Assembly: GCA_022605405.1 (NCBI GenBank)
Contig: JABYQQ010000002.1
Location: 1,116,001 to 1,180,000 of the forward strand
Direction: 5' to 3'
DNA length: 64,000 nucleotides
From: Earliella scabrosa
Taxonomy: Eukaryota; Basidiomycota; Agaricomycetes; Polyporales; Polyporaceae
The translations under genes were made by a program, and so were the position numbers. Below the pieces are notes generated by a model. The model had not been told where the DNA came from, made no database searches, and was given only the letters and a program-made list of their open reading frames with translations. Of the stretch, positions 9,961 to 20,216 are shown piece after piece; the first letter of the stretch is position 1, and each line of letters starts with the position of its first letter.

Positions 9961-12921
9961 TCATGAGCGACGTCTCTTGGGGATGTAGGGTTTGTGAGGT
10001 CCATGGTCTGCAGCGAACTGGGGGCCTCGGTCCGAGATGATCTTCCGGGGCAGCCCATGCAGACGGAAGTATTCCCGAATGAAGACGTCTGCTGCTCCTC
10101 CGGCATCGATCTCGTCGCTGCAGGGTACCAAGTGCACTAGTTTTCCGTGTCTGTCTGCCATGAGTTGGATCGCATTGTGGCCATCGATCTCAGGAAGGCC
10201 GACAATGTAGTCACAAGTGACGATTTGTCCGGGCCTCTCAGGGATTTCGTTGGGCTTGAGAAGACCTTGAGGTCGACTCCGTACGGGTTTAGTGCGTCGA
10301 CAAGTGTCGCACGTCCCCACGTACTCTTTGACGAATTTGCCCATCCCTGGCCACCAGTAGTTGCGCGATACCAACTCGAGCGTTTTCCACTGCCCTGGGT
10401 GTCCCGCAGGAGGTAGATCGTGGTGAAGTCGGACGATCTCAGTGCGGAGTGCCTCATCTTTCGGTACATAGACCTTTCCTCGGTAGAGGATGAGGCCTTG
10501 CTCAACATTCCAATCGACGAGGTCACTCTGGAGTCGCGCTGGTCCCAGCTTCTCCACTTTCTGTAGAGCTTCCGCTACCTCCTGTTCCCGTTGGGAGCAA
10601 GTGCGAATACGCTTTAGCAGGGCTTTGTCGGCCACTACTGCGTTGTGTCCTCTACGAGCTGCCAGCAGTCTGAACTGCTCCGGTCGTAGCACGATCTGGT
10701 CTAGGTTGTCATCGGCATCGTCCTTCTGGTGATCAGGACGTCTGGAGAGCGCGTCTGCACGTCCGTTGGATGTGCCGGGTTTGTGCGTGATCTCGAAGTC
10801 AAACCTAGACAGATACAGTGCCCATCGCGCCTGTCTACGAGTGAGATGTTGTGCAGTACGCCAATATTCGAGATTCTTGTGGTCTGACTGAATCTCGAAA
10901 CGCCGTGGTAACCCTTCCAGGTAGTGGCGCCAGGCCTCTAAGGCCCGTATGATCGCAAGCATCTCTTTATCGTAGATCTCGTAGTTGCGCTCCGCCTCAC
11001 TCATGGACTCGGAGTGAAAGGCGACCGGGTGCCATTTGCCATCGTCCTGTAACTGTGCAAGTACCCCACCCGTTGCATATCCCGAGGCGTCCACCTCAAT
11101 GCGTGTGTCTTTGGTCGGGTCGTACATGCATAGTACTGGGTTCTGGACAAAGCGACGCTTCAGCTCGTCAAAGGTGTCCTGTTCCTCCTGTCCCCACTGC
11201 CAGGGCACGTTGCCTGTGAGACGATCCAAGGGTTTGCAAATGCGACTGAAGTCCTGGATGAATCTGCGATAGAAATTCGCAAATCCTCGGAACTTCCGGA
11301 CATCAGACGCATTGCGCGGAGTGGGCCACTCCTGAATACCCTTTACTTTTACAGGATCCATCTCGACACGGTTGTGGGACACAAGGACACCGAGGTACTC
11401 GACCTTGGGGACTTCGAACTCGCATTTCTCGGGCTTGCAGAACAAATCATGCTCTGCCAATCTTTTCAGGACTTCGCGGGTAACGGCGCGATGTGTCTCA
11501 AGGTCGTTGGAGAAGATCAGGATGTCGTCTAAGTAGATCGTGATCTTTCCTTCCACAATGAGGTCCTTAAAGATGTCGTTCATGAAAGCCGAGAAGGTGC
11601 TAGGCGAGTTGGTCAATCCAAAGAACATTACGTTCGGTTCGAAGAGCCCCCGGTTCGTGACGAACGCAGCTTTCCACTCATCTCCCGTCTTAATCCGGAT
11701 GTTGTTGTATCCCCAACGGATGTCCAACTTAGTGAAGACCTTGGCTTGTTTGAGTCGATCCACCAGCTCTGAGACGAGAGGAATCGGGTACCGATTCTTC
11801 ACCGTAATCTCGTTGAGCCGACGGTAGTCCTGTACGGGTCGCAGACTACCGTCCTTCTTTTTGATGAAGAAGAAGGGCGACGAAATGGGTGATTTCGACT
11901 CGCTAATGTAGCCTTTAGCCAGGTTCTCCTGCAGGAACTTATCTAGTTCTACCTGCTCGTTGGGGGAGAGGGGGTACACTCGTGAATGGAACATCTTGGC
12001 CTCTGGTACCAGTTCAATCGCGTGATCGTACGGTCCATGCTCAGGGAGCCGTTCCGATGCGTCTTTGGAGAACACGCGTAGATACTGGTGATACCGTTCA
12101 GGCACAATCTGTTCCACCGGACGCACTTCCTTCTTCTGGTACTCCTGCTCTGCAAGCTGCTGCGAGTATGTGTAGCCAGCCATTGCAAACAGTTGTGGAG
12201 CGTTGGACAAGGCATGTCCTTGCTCCCAGGAGTACAGAAGGGCATCCTCGGAGTTATCCCATTCAACCGGTATACTCGACGGGGTGGCTGGTTCGAGGTC
12301 CTCCTCGACCATCACTGTAGCCCATATCTTCCCTACTCCTTTAACCTTCCGCACTCGCCGAGTACGTTGACGCGCCGTAGGCCTAACCCCCGTATCACGC
12401 GTGTCCGTCTGAGCAGGCAGTTGGCCTTCCAAGCAGGGTCGACACGATGCAGGACATCTGGACAGCTTCAACGTCCCTTGGTCCCAATCGACCTCAGGGT
12501 TGTGTTTGCATAACCAATCCAGTCCGATAATGATGTCCTCCATGCCAATGTCCGTGACCGTGAACACCACCTTCTCTCGGTGTGTTCCTATCTCCAATTC
12601 CAGGATGGCAACATCTGTGATCGTGCCATCACGATTCAGAGTTCCATCGATGTTGTATAGCGGTATCGGCGTAGCCAACTTCCGCGTAACCACACGGTTC
12701 TCCTTGACGAACCGTCTACTCAGGAAGGTTGTAGTGGCGCCACTGTCCACCATGGCCACGACCTCCTTCCGGTGCTGCTTGCCGATTAGCTGTACTGGGA
12801 CGTGAAAGTGTTGGCCATCACGATCTAGTTCATAGATAATCCCGGACCCAAGTACAGCAAACCGACTATTCATACAAGGACCTACACCCGCAGCTGCTAG
12901 TGAGGTCCGGATCAAAAATCC
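9961..12921 (-). CDS. pol: Gypsy Pol: protease, reverse transcriptase, RNase H, truncated integrase
   Basis: Numbered from the first Met of the open frame at 13065, the aspartic protease motif DSGA is at residues 107-110, RT has LDIRWGY (447-453) and YLDD (511-514), RNase H has VDAS, DKEM and SDHK (658-729) and ADALSRR. Integrase starts with an HH-CC zinc finger (H882, H889, C919, C922) and has catalytic Asp 952 and Asp 1012. The frame jumps from SDRGPQFAA to an unrelated basic tail ending KRRRS, so the third catalytic residue (Glu) and the C-terminal domain are missing. The frame is -1 relative to gag and entry is probably by frameshift at 12915-12921. All other motifs look intact. Confidence 0.92.
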   Translation of the reverse strand, partial: GFLIRTSLAAAGVGPCMNSRFAVLGSGIIYELDRDGQHFHVPVQLIGKQHRKEVVAMVDSGATTTFLSRRFVKENRVVTRKLATPIPLYNIDGTLNRDGTITDVAILELEIGTHREKVVFTVTDIGMEDIIIGLDWLCKHNPEVDWDQGTLKLSRCPASCRPCLEGQLPAQTDTRDTGVRPTARQRTRRVRKVKGVGKIWATVMVEEDLEPATPSSIPVEWDNSEDALLYSWEQGHALSNAPQLFAMAGYTYSQQLAEQEYQKKEVRPVEQIVPERYHQYLRVFSKDASERLPEHGPYDHAIELVPEAKMFHSRVYPLSPNEQVELDKFLQENLAKGYISESKSPISSPFFFIKKKDGSLRPVQDYRRLNEITVKNRYPIPLVSELVDRLKQAKVFTKLDIRWGYNNIRIKTGDEWKAAFVTNRGLFEPNVMFFGLTNSPSTFSAFMNDIFKDLIVEGKITIYLDDILIFSNDLETHRAVTREVLKRLAEHDLFCKPEKCEFEVPKVEYLGVLVSHNRVEMDPVKVKGIQEWPTPRNASDVRKFRGFANFYRRFIQDFSRICKPLDRLTGNVPWQWGQEEQDTFDELKRRFVQNPVLCMYDPTKDTRIEVDASGYATGGVLAQLQDDGKWHPVAFHSESMSEAERNYEIYDKEMLAIIRALEAWRHYLEGLPRRFEIQSDHKNLEYWRTAQHLTRRQARWALYLSRFDFEITHKPGTSNGRADALSRRPDHQKDDADDNLDQIVLRPEQFRLLAARRGHNAVVADKALLKRIRTCSQREQEVAEALQKVEKLGPARLQSDLVDWNVEQGLILYRGKVYVPKDEALRTEIVRLHHDLPPAGHPGQWKTLELVSRNYWWPGMGKFVKEYVGTCDTCRRTKPVRSRPQGLLKPNEIPERPGQIVTCDYIVGLPEIDGHNAIQLMADRHGKLVHLVPCSDEIDAGGAADVFIREYFRLHGLPRKIISDRGPQFAADHGPHKPYIPKRRRS

Positions 12922-14282
12922 TCCGTTTTCTCCGTCGCCTTCGCCGCAGCCAGCTGTTCCTGCAGCTGCTTCAGCTTGGCCTCCATTTGCTCGAATTGGG
13001 CGGCGGAGATTTTCTTGGCCTTGCAGTTGCGTGCAATGTGCCCTGGCTTGCCGCACTTGAAGCACGTGCGGGTCTCCGCCGATTGCTGGTCGGTGCTCGT
13101 ACCAGCGATCTGTTCCTTGGCCTTCCCTTTGAAGGGACGGAACTTGCTGGCCTCGATGGAAGCGAGGCCCTGGCTGATCTCGAGGGCCTCCTTCTGCATC
13201 TTGGCGAAGGTCGAGACGTCGCGTCCGCTGGTGATGAGGGCGGTGCGCAACTGCTCAGGGAGGCCATCTCGGTAGCGCATGCGTTTGTCCTCTTCTCCGA
13301 GACCCGTCCGAGCGGCGACCGCGTTGAACTTGGCCGTCCATTCTTTGACGGTAGCCATCTTGGGACGCTGTGCCCCTCGATTGAGCTGTCGGAGCTCCTC
13401 GTACGCCGAGGCCTTGTCATCGACGGCGCAGAAGTGGGCTTTGAAGTCCACCTCGAAGGCCGCGAAATCGGCCCAGCAGGGCTGCGAGCCCCTCAACTGC
13501 GCGTAGTAGGGCAGCGCCCAGATCGCCGCGTCGTCCTTGAGAAAACCCAGAATCATCTGGAACTTCAGGTCATTCGTGACCGCGGTGGGAAGGTTGTCAA
13601 AGAACGCCTTGGCCCGCGAGAGGAAGGCGAGAGCAGCGATGGGGTCCTTGCCATGGTACGGCTCAGGGGCGAGCAGCTTGACCAGGGAGTCGGGGATGGT
13701 GGTGGAGCCAGACATGGTGGCGGATTGGGAGGTCTGTACGACTACCGGTGCAGTGGTTGTTACAGGTTGTGCGACCTGCGGTGTGGGTTGAGCAACCTGT
13801 GGCGGAGGCTGCGCTGTGGTGGGGGAAGGAGGGCGCGCGGATGGAATGGGTTTGGCAGGTGGGGAGTTGAGGATGATAGTGGTTGCGGGTTCTTGGGCAG
13901 GCTGACTTGGTCCTGCAACAGCTGGGCCTGGAGAGGATGCGCGTCGTTCCTGCAAGCGTTGGGCAACGAGTGCAACACCGGGGAGGGCAGTGGTAGGGGT
14001 AGGAGGAGTGTTGGCGCGACTAGGAACACGACTAGGGGGACGAGAGGTAGTGCGGGTGACTGGTTGTGTTATAGGGAGACCGAAGATCGCCCGGATAACG
14101 TTGGCGTTATGTTCAGTGCACTTCTCAAGGTCGTGCTCTATGAGAGTCTGCTGGGGTGCTGCCCGGCCGCGGTTCGGGCACGGTTGGTTGCCACAGACTT
14201 TAAAGGTCTTTTCTGCGCTAGACCAATGAACGTCGCGCTGCTCCCCTGGGTGGTATGCGTGGAAGAGTCCCCGGCAAGCCAC
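12912..14282 (-). CDS. gag: Gypsy Gag with CCHC zinc knuckle
   Basis: 456 residues. A capsid-like helical region (about 195-390) begins near SLVKLLAPEPYHGKDP and is followed by a zinc knuckle CFKCGKPGHIARNC (407-420) and a Glu/Lys-rich tail. Residues 1-190 are unusual: a Cys/His cluster (C30, C35, H50, C55) and then a Pro/Thr-rich linker of about 120 residues. An internal Met at 190 sits just before the capsid-like part and could be the true start of a shorter Gag. I kept 14282 because the upstream frame is fully open. The gag stop TGA overlaps the pol frame. Confidence 0.88.
   Translation of the reverse strand: MACRGLFHAYHPGEQRDVHWSSAEKTFKVCGNQPCPNRGRAAPQQTLIEHDLEKCTEHNANVIRAIFGLPITQPVTRTTSRPPSRVPSRANTPPTPTTALPGVALVAQRLQERRASSPGPAVAGPSQPAQEPATTIILNSPPAKPIPSARPPSPTTAQPPPQVAQPTPQVAQPVTTTAPVVVQTSQSATMSGSTTIPDSLVKLLAPEPYHGKDPIAALAFLSRAKAFFDNLPTAVTNDLKFQMILGFLKDDAAIWALPYYAQLRGSQPCWADFAAFEVDFKAHFCAVDDKASAYEELRQLNRGAQRPKMATVKEWTAKFNAVAARTGLGEEDKRMRYRDGLPEQLRTALITSGRDVSTFAKMQKEALEISQGLASIEASKFRPFKGKAKEQIAGTSTDQQSAETRTCFKCGKPGHIARNCKAKKISAAQFEQMEAKLKQLQEQLAAAKATEKTEDF
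12915..12921 (-). promoter_or_regulatory. Candidate -1 frameshift site G_GAU_UUU between gag and pol
   Basis: On the minus strand the last two gag codons are GAT TTT, directly followed by TGA. The heptamer GGATTTT is in the X_XXY_YYZ phase of the gag frame. A -1 slip turns GAG GAT TTT TGA into GGA TTT TTG and enters the open pol frame. GGAUUUN heptamers are known slip sites in some retroviruses and plant viruses. No downstream pseudoknot was tested. Confidence 0.6.
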
Positions 14283-14600
14283 GATGAAGAGAGGGAAGGG
14301 AAGAGATATGCGCGTGCCCGAGTATCGTACGAGAAACTAGCAAGGTAAACAAAAAGGGGTAGGTAAGGAGGGTCCACACGGTTGTCCTCCGTTCCTAAGG
14401 TGTTAAGCACCCCGGATACAACAGCTGGCGGGCGCAAGTGCGTGGCCTGGCTGAGGGATACTTGAAAACCCGGGTGCCTCTTGAGCACAAAAGGTTCACA
14501 ATGCTAGTTACTAGAGACCGTGGTATGTATCGTAGGGCGCGCGCTACCTCAAGGAGAGTGTGAGTTTACACGCCGGCGCTCGCAAGGAGTTTCGACCTAA
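14283..14600 (-). other. 5' leader of the gypsy element
   Basis: Untranslated region between the 5' LTR and the gag start. A primer-binding site should lie next to 14600, but no TGG-initiated tRNA complement is present there; a self-primed or unusual primer is possible. Confidence 0.5.
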
Positions 14601-15050
14601 TGTCGCGACCTGGGGTCAAGCGAGACGAGGAGGGAACGACGAGGCGAGCGAGGGCGTCCGACGAGCGCTTGTGCAGCGAGAGTGGAGCAAGGCTCGACAC
14701 GCAGGGCTGGAGACAAGTTGTATTGAGCGAAGTATCTACAGCGAAATACAGAGGAGGCTTACCTGGAGACAAGAGGTCGAAACTGAGGTCTCCAGGTAGC
14801 AAGTGCTAGGGCTTATATCTACAGTTAGAACAATAGCGCTGGGAGAACAATAGAACAATAGCGTGACGGAACAATGGAGGAAGTACAGTGGTGCGACGAC
14901 GACAATTGTGTCCGGAACAAAGGAGAAGAAACAAAAGGGTGTCTTGGGGAAGAAAGTACAATGGGGATTGTGGACAATAGAAACAGTGAACGGTTCGTGA
15001 ACGGTGGTTAGTTGGGCGCTTCCCTAGGCGCTGAGGGACCGTTCGTGACA
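14601..15050 (-). repeat. 5' LTR of the gypsy element
   Basis: 450 bp, no difference from 9485-9934 found by reading. On the plus strand it starts TGTCGCGACC and ends GTTCGTGACA, followed by the target duplication GCCCT. Confidence 0.95.
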
Positions 15051-16200
15051 GCCCTCACTCTTAATACTGAGATAGGTATCAGCCATTGCCACATTTTTGG
15101 TGAAGAGATCTGTCAGATCCAGCTTCTTGATGTCAGTGAGATCAGTTCCAAACTTCTCCATGCGTACAATTGCCTTGGTCTTGCACACAGGAGTAGCCTC
15201 AACTCCAGTGGGGCGACCAGACCCTACTACTGCAAAGATCTCTGTGAAATGGTCAAGACCATCACAGAGCTCCTCAATGGCACCAGATGTGGTCACATGC
15301 ACTCTTTTTCAGGCACTGCAGATGATGCAGGGGTTACAGCTTTGCATTTCCCTGATGCACCTGGTGTACCCAACAAGTCTGTCCAAGGTGGTGTGGCAGG
15401 TTTCTGAATATAGAGTGAGATGATGAAAACAAAACACCCATATTACTACTGACCTGAGAAGCCATCAAATCTGTCACCTCCTCCACCTCTTGTGTGGCTG
15501 ACTGTGTGGCTACCAGCGCTTTATCATCAAGTGATTGGCTCAGAAAGGCATCAGCAGGAATCTCCAGCTCAGGATGAGGAGCAATGTTGGGATGAGGAGG
15601 AGCTGCAACATTGCTCTTGCTCTTATGCTTTTGACCACCGGGGTGGTGGACATGCTTGCCCTTAGGGGTAGAGGGCAGAAGCTCCTGCAGGGCATTGTAA
15701 TGAATCCAGCTTTTGGTCTAGAATGTTGATGCTCCAGAATTGGCCTGGTCATGGTACAAGAGACATGGAGAGGGGAATATGATTGATAAATTATGAGTAC
15801 ATATCTTGCAGAATGCATCCCACACTGCCTGTGTAGCTGGGTGATGTTTTCACCATCATGATCTTGGACAGACCATGAGGACCTGGAAGCAGCTTTTCCA
15901 CCAGTTAGAAAATGCCTCAAAGCTACTCCATTGAGACACTGCTGCTGATTAGAAGTATGAAACACTCACAGCACGCCACTTGCTTCTGCAAGAAGATCTG
16001 GACTTCACAGCTCCCACGGTTGCAGATGGCATTCACAGGGACTGCCATTTTGTCCTATGCATTATTCAAGAAGTTTAGTCTATCTTCTCCCTTAGCCTTG
16101 TTCTTCTTGACTATTTCCAGCAGTTTTGTAACATTATGATCAGTCCAAATGGCTTTTGGCTTACTTGCAGGGGGTACCGGAGTGGTCTGCTGGGTGTCAG
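15051..16200 (-). pseudogene. Harbinger-associated Myb/SANT-like protein, decayed
   Basis: Minus-strand reading order: KAIWTDHNVTKLLEIVKKNK near 16150 (Myb/SANT-like start with conserved Trp), SWIHYNALQELLPSTPKGK near 15690 (the conserved HY...ELLP...KG block), an acidic linker, then DLTDLFTKNVAMADTYLSIK at about 15060-15120. These are the landmarks of the second Harbinger gene, which helps import or target the transposase. The parts sit in different frames, so introns or frameshifts intervene. The last codons continue past the gypsy element: removing it with one GCCCT lets the frame end near 9468. It is convergent with the transposase at 8864-9484. Confidence 0.65.
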
Positions 16201-16396
16201 ACATAATGAAAAGCAAGTAGAAGGTGGGATGCAGACAGAATGCGACACCTGCAATGCAACATGTGCTGGGTGATGCACGTTGCATGAGGTCACAGCATAT
16301 CACTTATATCACTTGATGTCACTCCGGGCATTAATAAGCCCAACAACCGACAAATGAACAGTGTTACCTCAGATCTCAACCATTTGGATGCTACTA

Positions 16397-17308
16397 TTTG
16401 TTGAGAAGTAGGCCATGTCTGGCAGGATACGATTGATGAGTGGGAGTATATTCATAAGGAAACTCACCATACTATACACTGTAATCTATCTATGGATGTG
16501 CATCTCATAGATATAACAGAATGTTACTTAGTCAACAGTAAATATTTGGCTTAGTTGTATCCAGAATGTCTACAAAGCAGTTCCATTGAACAGAGCTGAT
16601 TTTTCTGGTTTCAATGGTATATAATACTTCATTGAATGATTAGAAACTGACAGAGATATACATTCAAGTCAATACTTATGACTCTGCCTGCCGAATTTCG
16701 CAGCATAGGCGCCCACCGAGCACCCATGAGATGCGAAAAACAGCCCATTCTTCCTGATTTGAGCAATTGTATTTAGACTTTAACACATACAGTTTTGATT
16801 AGAAACATATAGTGATATATATCATTTGATTCGCATAATTTATGGCTATAATCTGAGATTGTCAGAAGTCATGTGACCAGGAACTGTGGAGCACATTGGC
16901 TGAAAATCCGAAGTTTTGCCAGCCTTGGTTGAAGCCAAGGCTGGCAAAACTTCGGATTTTCGGCCGTTTGGGCGCTTATTCTGCGTTTATAAGGCATACA
17001 AGCCCAGTTATAGGTTCAATTACTATGTAACTACTAATAGTGTGCAATACATAGAACAAAAACAAAGCCAGCCATGGTGGCAGTGCTGTGGGCGTCTAAC
17101 AGGGTCCCGCACGGCTCAGCCAATCCCAGTCTAGGGTTGGCTCAGTAAGAAACTTTGTTATGAGTGCTTATGTCAGCGCTTACTCTGCTCTTACTCTGGG
17201 TAATCGGAGATCGAATATTATTCCCATGGGCACAACTTTCCGTCACGTGTTTTGGCGGAGAACGTCGCCCTTAGAGGACAATTTCTTCGATTCTCTCATC
17301 AATCGTAA
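16397..17308 (-). mobile_element. HLE non-autonomous element, 912 bp
   Basis: The 5' end is at 17308 (minus strand TTACGATTGATGAG). The 3' end at 16397 has the inverted 12-mer and GCCA-gaca-TGGC, ending CAACAA where other copies have CAACAAG, followed by T. It closely resembles the 59372-60499 element. It carries a central hairpin at 16902-16961. Confidence 0.8.
16902..16961. repeat. Perfect hairpin, 27-bp arms
   Basis: The left arm starting GAAAATCCGAAGTTTTGCC pairs exactly with the right arm at 16935-16961. The loop is TTGAAG. The outer stem motif GAAAATCCGAAG is shared with hairpins in the copies at 53.3 and 60.0 kb. Confidence 0.9.
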
Positions 17309-18668
17309 TAGCAGCACACCCTGCCAATGGTGGTTTCTGGACAGACTCTAACTCCCCATACAGTATCCCTGGACAGTAAGGGACAGATCTGTCTCCACGA
17401 AAGGTGAGTCTGTCTGGGGTGGAAAAGCTGACAAATTGAAGACTGGATGGGTTTGGTGTTTGAGGTAGCCTAGAAAGGAAGGTGTTTCACACAGGCCATG
17501 TGGCACAGTCTTTTATCCACTGAGAGGCTAGCACTGCATGATACTACAAGTATTCCACCATCCATGGCTTTGCCATGAATGATCACCTTTGGCTCAACAT
17601 TACATTCAAGTATTTATGTTGATTTCACCACAACTTAATTGCATCTGTAGTGTTGGTTTGAAGGCATGGCTCACCAAGTACTGGCATACTACTACTGTCC
17701 TGTAGTACTTGAACTAGGCTACACCCCCTGATGTAGCCTGTTAGCTAATCCCACAAGCCCATTTTGTATCATTTATAGCCTGTCATGTTATTGTAAGTAC
17801 AAACATCATACTCTGTGAGCCCATGAATAATATCTTCAGTGGAAAGTATTTCTTGTAACTCCAGCTGTCAGTGCTATAATTAGCACTGGGGATGGAACTG
17901 TCTTGATTGTGAGATGTACTGATCAGAAAATATCTTTACATGGTGTTTCTCAGACTTCTTTCTAATTGTTCAAAGCCTGGGCCCATTATATCACCCCTGG
18001 ACTGGGAGAAGTTGGTAATCAGAAGGAACTTAAAGATAAGTATCAGTTACTGGCCACTTATCTCACTTCATGGGAACTGCTAGAACTAACATAATTTACT
18101 ATATCTCCTTAAGCTCTCTCATCTCCTGCAACATGGTGGCCTCGCAAGCAAGACAGTCTCAGGGAACCTTGCAAGCTTGGCATGACAGTTTCCTCCAAAG
18201 GTGCCTCACAAGCTCAGCACAGGGGAGTGCCACCTTGCAGGCTTGGCAGGAGACCACATGGCGTCACATGGTTTTTCATGTGGCATAGACGCCTCACCCT
18301 GCCATGCTGTTGAGATGTGGAATTACATCTTAACATCATTGAAATATTTAATATTAAATTAAATTGTACATACAGACTGCAGGATGCAAACATGTGTGCA
18401 ATCTTTTGTTTGGTGCATTCAAACAAATAAGATGATTTCTGTTTCTGAACACTACAGTCCAGGTCTTCAGCCAAGAAATTTGCAAAGTTGGGCATCAATT
18501 GTTTAGCACCTTGTGTGTAATGTTAATGAGCAGTAAGTCATTGCAAGCAAAGACTGCAAAGCAAGCATGCCCAGGGTCTGAAGATACCATTATCTGTAGG
18601 CAGAGAGCTGTAGCTATCTGGATCAGATCTGTGCTCAGCTCTATGTTGGACAGGTATTCCAAAAAGGA
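17309..18668. other. No gene recognised; local symmetry near 18.1-18.3 kb
   Basis: No open frame with a recognisable domain. Around 18120-18310 the words ACATGGTGGCCTCGC and GGCGTCACATGG, with repeated GCAAGCTTGGCA-type words, suggest another short foldback sequence, but I could not fix its ends. Confidence 0.35.
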
Positions 18669-19475
18669 CTTGCTGTGAAGTGGGCCATTGTCTGGCAGGG
18701 TACCATTGATGAGGAAGGGAATAATTTATATAGAAATGATATATGAATTTATAATGATCAACACTGTTTAGCTCAAGTTTGTGCTAGAGTTTCTATTACA
18801 CAGAACTGCTTATGGTTGATTGAAATCATTTACAAACCACTTCAGTTACTAGCTCAGTGTGTAGCCACAGGTCATATGATTCTAATGGTATATAACACTA
18901 TATGTTTTAGACGAAAACTGAGTATGCTAGAATTGAAACAAACTTGCCTACATTGAGATGTTCCAAATCTGGCCCATTAGGCATCCCATGCTGTGCTCAA
19001 GTGCCCATTCACAATGTGCAAAACAGCTCATTCTTCCTGATATGGGCAAGTTTATTTCTGTTCTAACTCGCTCAGTTTTGATCGGAAACATATGATAATG
19101 TAATCAATATGTTCCCACAACATATGGCTACAATCCGAGGTGGTCATCCAATTAAGCGCCCATCGGCCGAAGCCACAAAAACGAGTGCGACATGTTCCCA
19201 ACATGTCGCCCAAATCATCGGATTTGTCAGCGTTTGGGCGCTTATTTGCGTGCCAAGGTGGCAGTGCCATGGGCGCCTGGGGGTCAGGCCAACCCTAGAC
19301 TAGGGCTAGAGTCAGTAAACAGTTTCTTACTGGGCGTCTGCTACAGTAAATACCGTTACTTACTTGAGGTAAGCGGAGTATGAATAATGTTCCCACGGGC
19401 TCAGGTTTGCGTGACGCGGAATGGCGGAGAACGTCGTACTTAAAGGACGATCTCTTCGTTCCTCATCAATCGTAA
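18669..19475 (-). mobile_element. HLE non-autonomous element, 807 bp
   Basis: The 5' end TTACGATTGATGAG is at 19475. The 3' end at 18669 has hairpin GCCA-gacaa-TGGC and terminus CAAG followed by T. It is the closest relative of the 21441-22250 copy, in inverted orientation about 2 kb away. Confidence 0.8.
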
Positions 19476-19523
19476 TGCCAGCAGCCACCCCGAGAATCTC
19501 AATGAAGATGAAGAGATCAACAA

Positions 19524-20216
19524 TACTGTTATTTGACCTCTCCGGAGATAACCAGACTTTCGACCGGACCTGACCAGTTCAGTTTCAGAGAACCGGACCG
19601 AATGTTTGGTTCTACTACAACCTGACCAAACCTCGGTCCAGTTCTCAGTTATAACCGGTCCTGAACTGATTGTGAAGTGGCTATGCTGAAAATTGATGTT
19701 TTTGTCAAATCATAGCCCAGAGCCGTGGGAATTAAACAGTATATATAACTATATGTTTTAGATCAAAACTGAATGTGCTATGTTCAAAATAAACTTGCCC
19801 ATTATGGGACAGATGGTTTATTTTCGGAGTTTTCTGCGGGCACTTAGGCGCTAGACCTGGCGCCTAGGTTGCCAGATTGGGTTTGTTGGCATTTGTCAGC
19901 CCGAAAGACAGCCCATCCGTCCCAAAATGGGCAAGTTTATTTTAATTCTAGCATACTTAATTCTCATTCAAAATATATAGTGTTATATACCGTTGGAATC
20001 ATAGGATTATTGGCTACAATATGATATACTATTTACAGTCGGTCATGACCGGTTCGAACCGGTTATGGACCAGTTCTGATATACAGCTGCCAAAAATAAC
20101 TCGACCTGAACCGATGACTCAACTGATTATTTTCTGGTTCTGGTTCAGTTTTTTTGAGTTGGGTCAGGTTATTTTTCGGGTTCTGACCGGTCCTAGGACC
20201 TGACTTTACAACACTA
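19524..20216. mobile_element. hAT-like MITE with ACCGGTTC subterminal repeats, 693 bp
   Basis: The left end TACTGTTATTTGACC and the inverted right end TAGTGTTGTAAAGTC are short imperfect TIRs. The flanking 8-mers ATCAACAA and GTCAACGA agree at six of eight positions, as for an old 8-bp hAT target duplication. Both flanks inside are crowded with GGTTC, ACCGG and GGTCCGG words, typical subterminal binding repeats. The middle (about 19700-20020) holds a separate foldback sequence with long inverted arms. Confidence 0.6.

Larger units (their letters stand above)
9485..15050 (-). mobile_element. Ty3/gypsy LTR retrotransposon, 5,566 bp, structurally near-complete
   Basis: Two 450-bp LTRs with TG...CA ends enclose gag and pol on the minus strand. 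The flanks GCCCT (9480-9484 and 15051-15055) are a 5-bp target duplication. Reading the LTRs side by side I found no difference, so insertion is recent. The element landed in the 3' part of a Harbinger Myb-like gene. Pol lacks the C-terminal part of integrase, so this copy should not move by itself. The sequence after the 5' LTR (minus strand, TTAGGTCGAAACTCC) does not begin with the usual TGG of a tRNA primer site. Confidence 0.95.

Noticed and set aside
12900..14348. 482-codon plus-strand open frame antisense to gag
   Set aside because: It mirrors gag, is Leu/Gly/Arg-rich without a domain, and is explained by codon bias of the real minus-strand gene.
16397..17308. Reading the HLE as a TA-duplicating cut-and-paste MITE
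   Set aside because: TA flanks occur only at this copy. The other copies, including seven reconstructed empty sites, lack any consistent duplication and show a hairpin 3' end instead.
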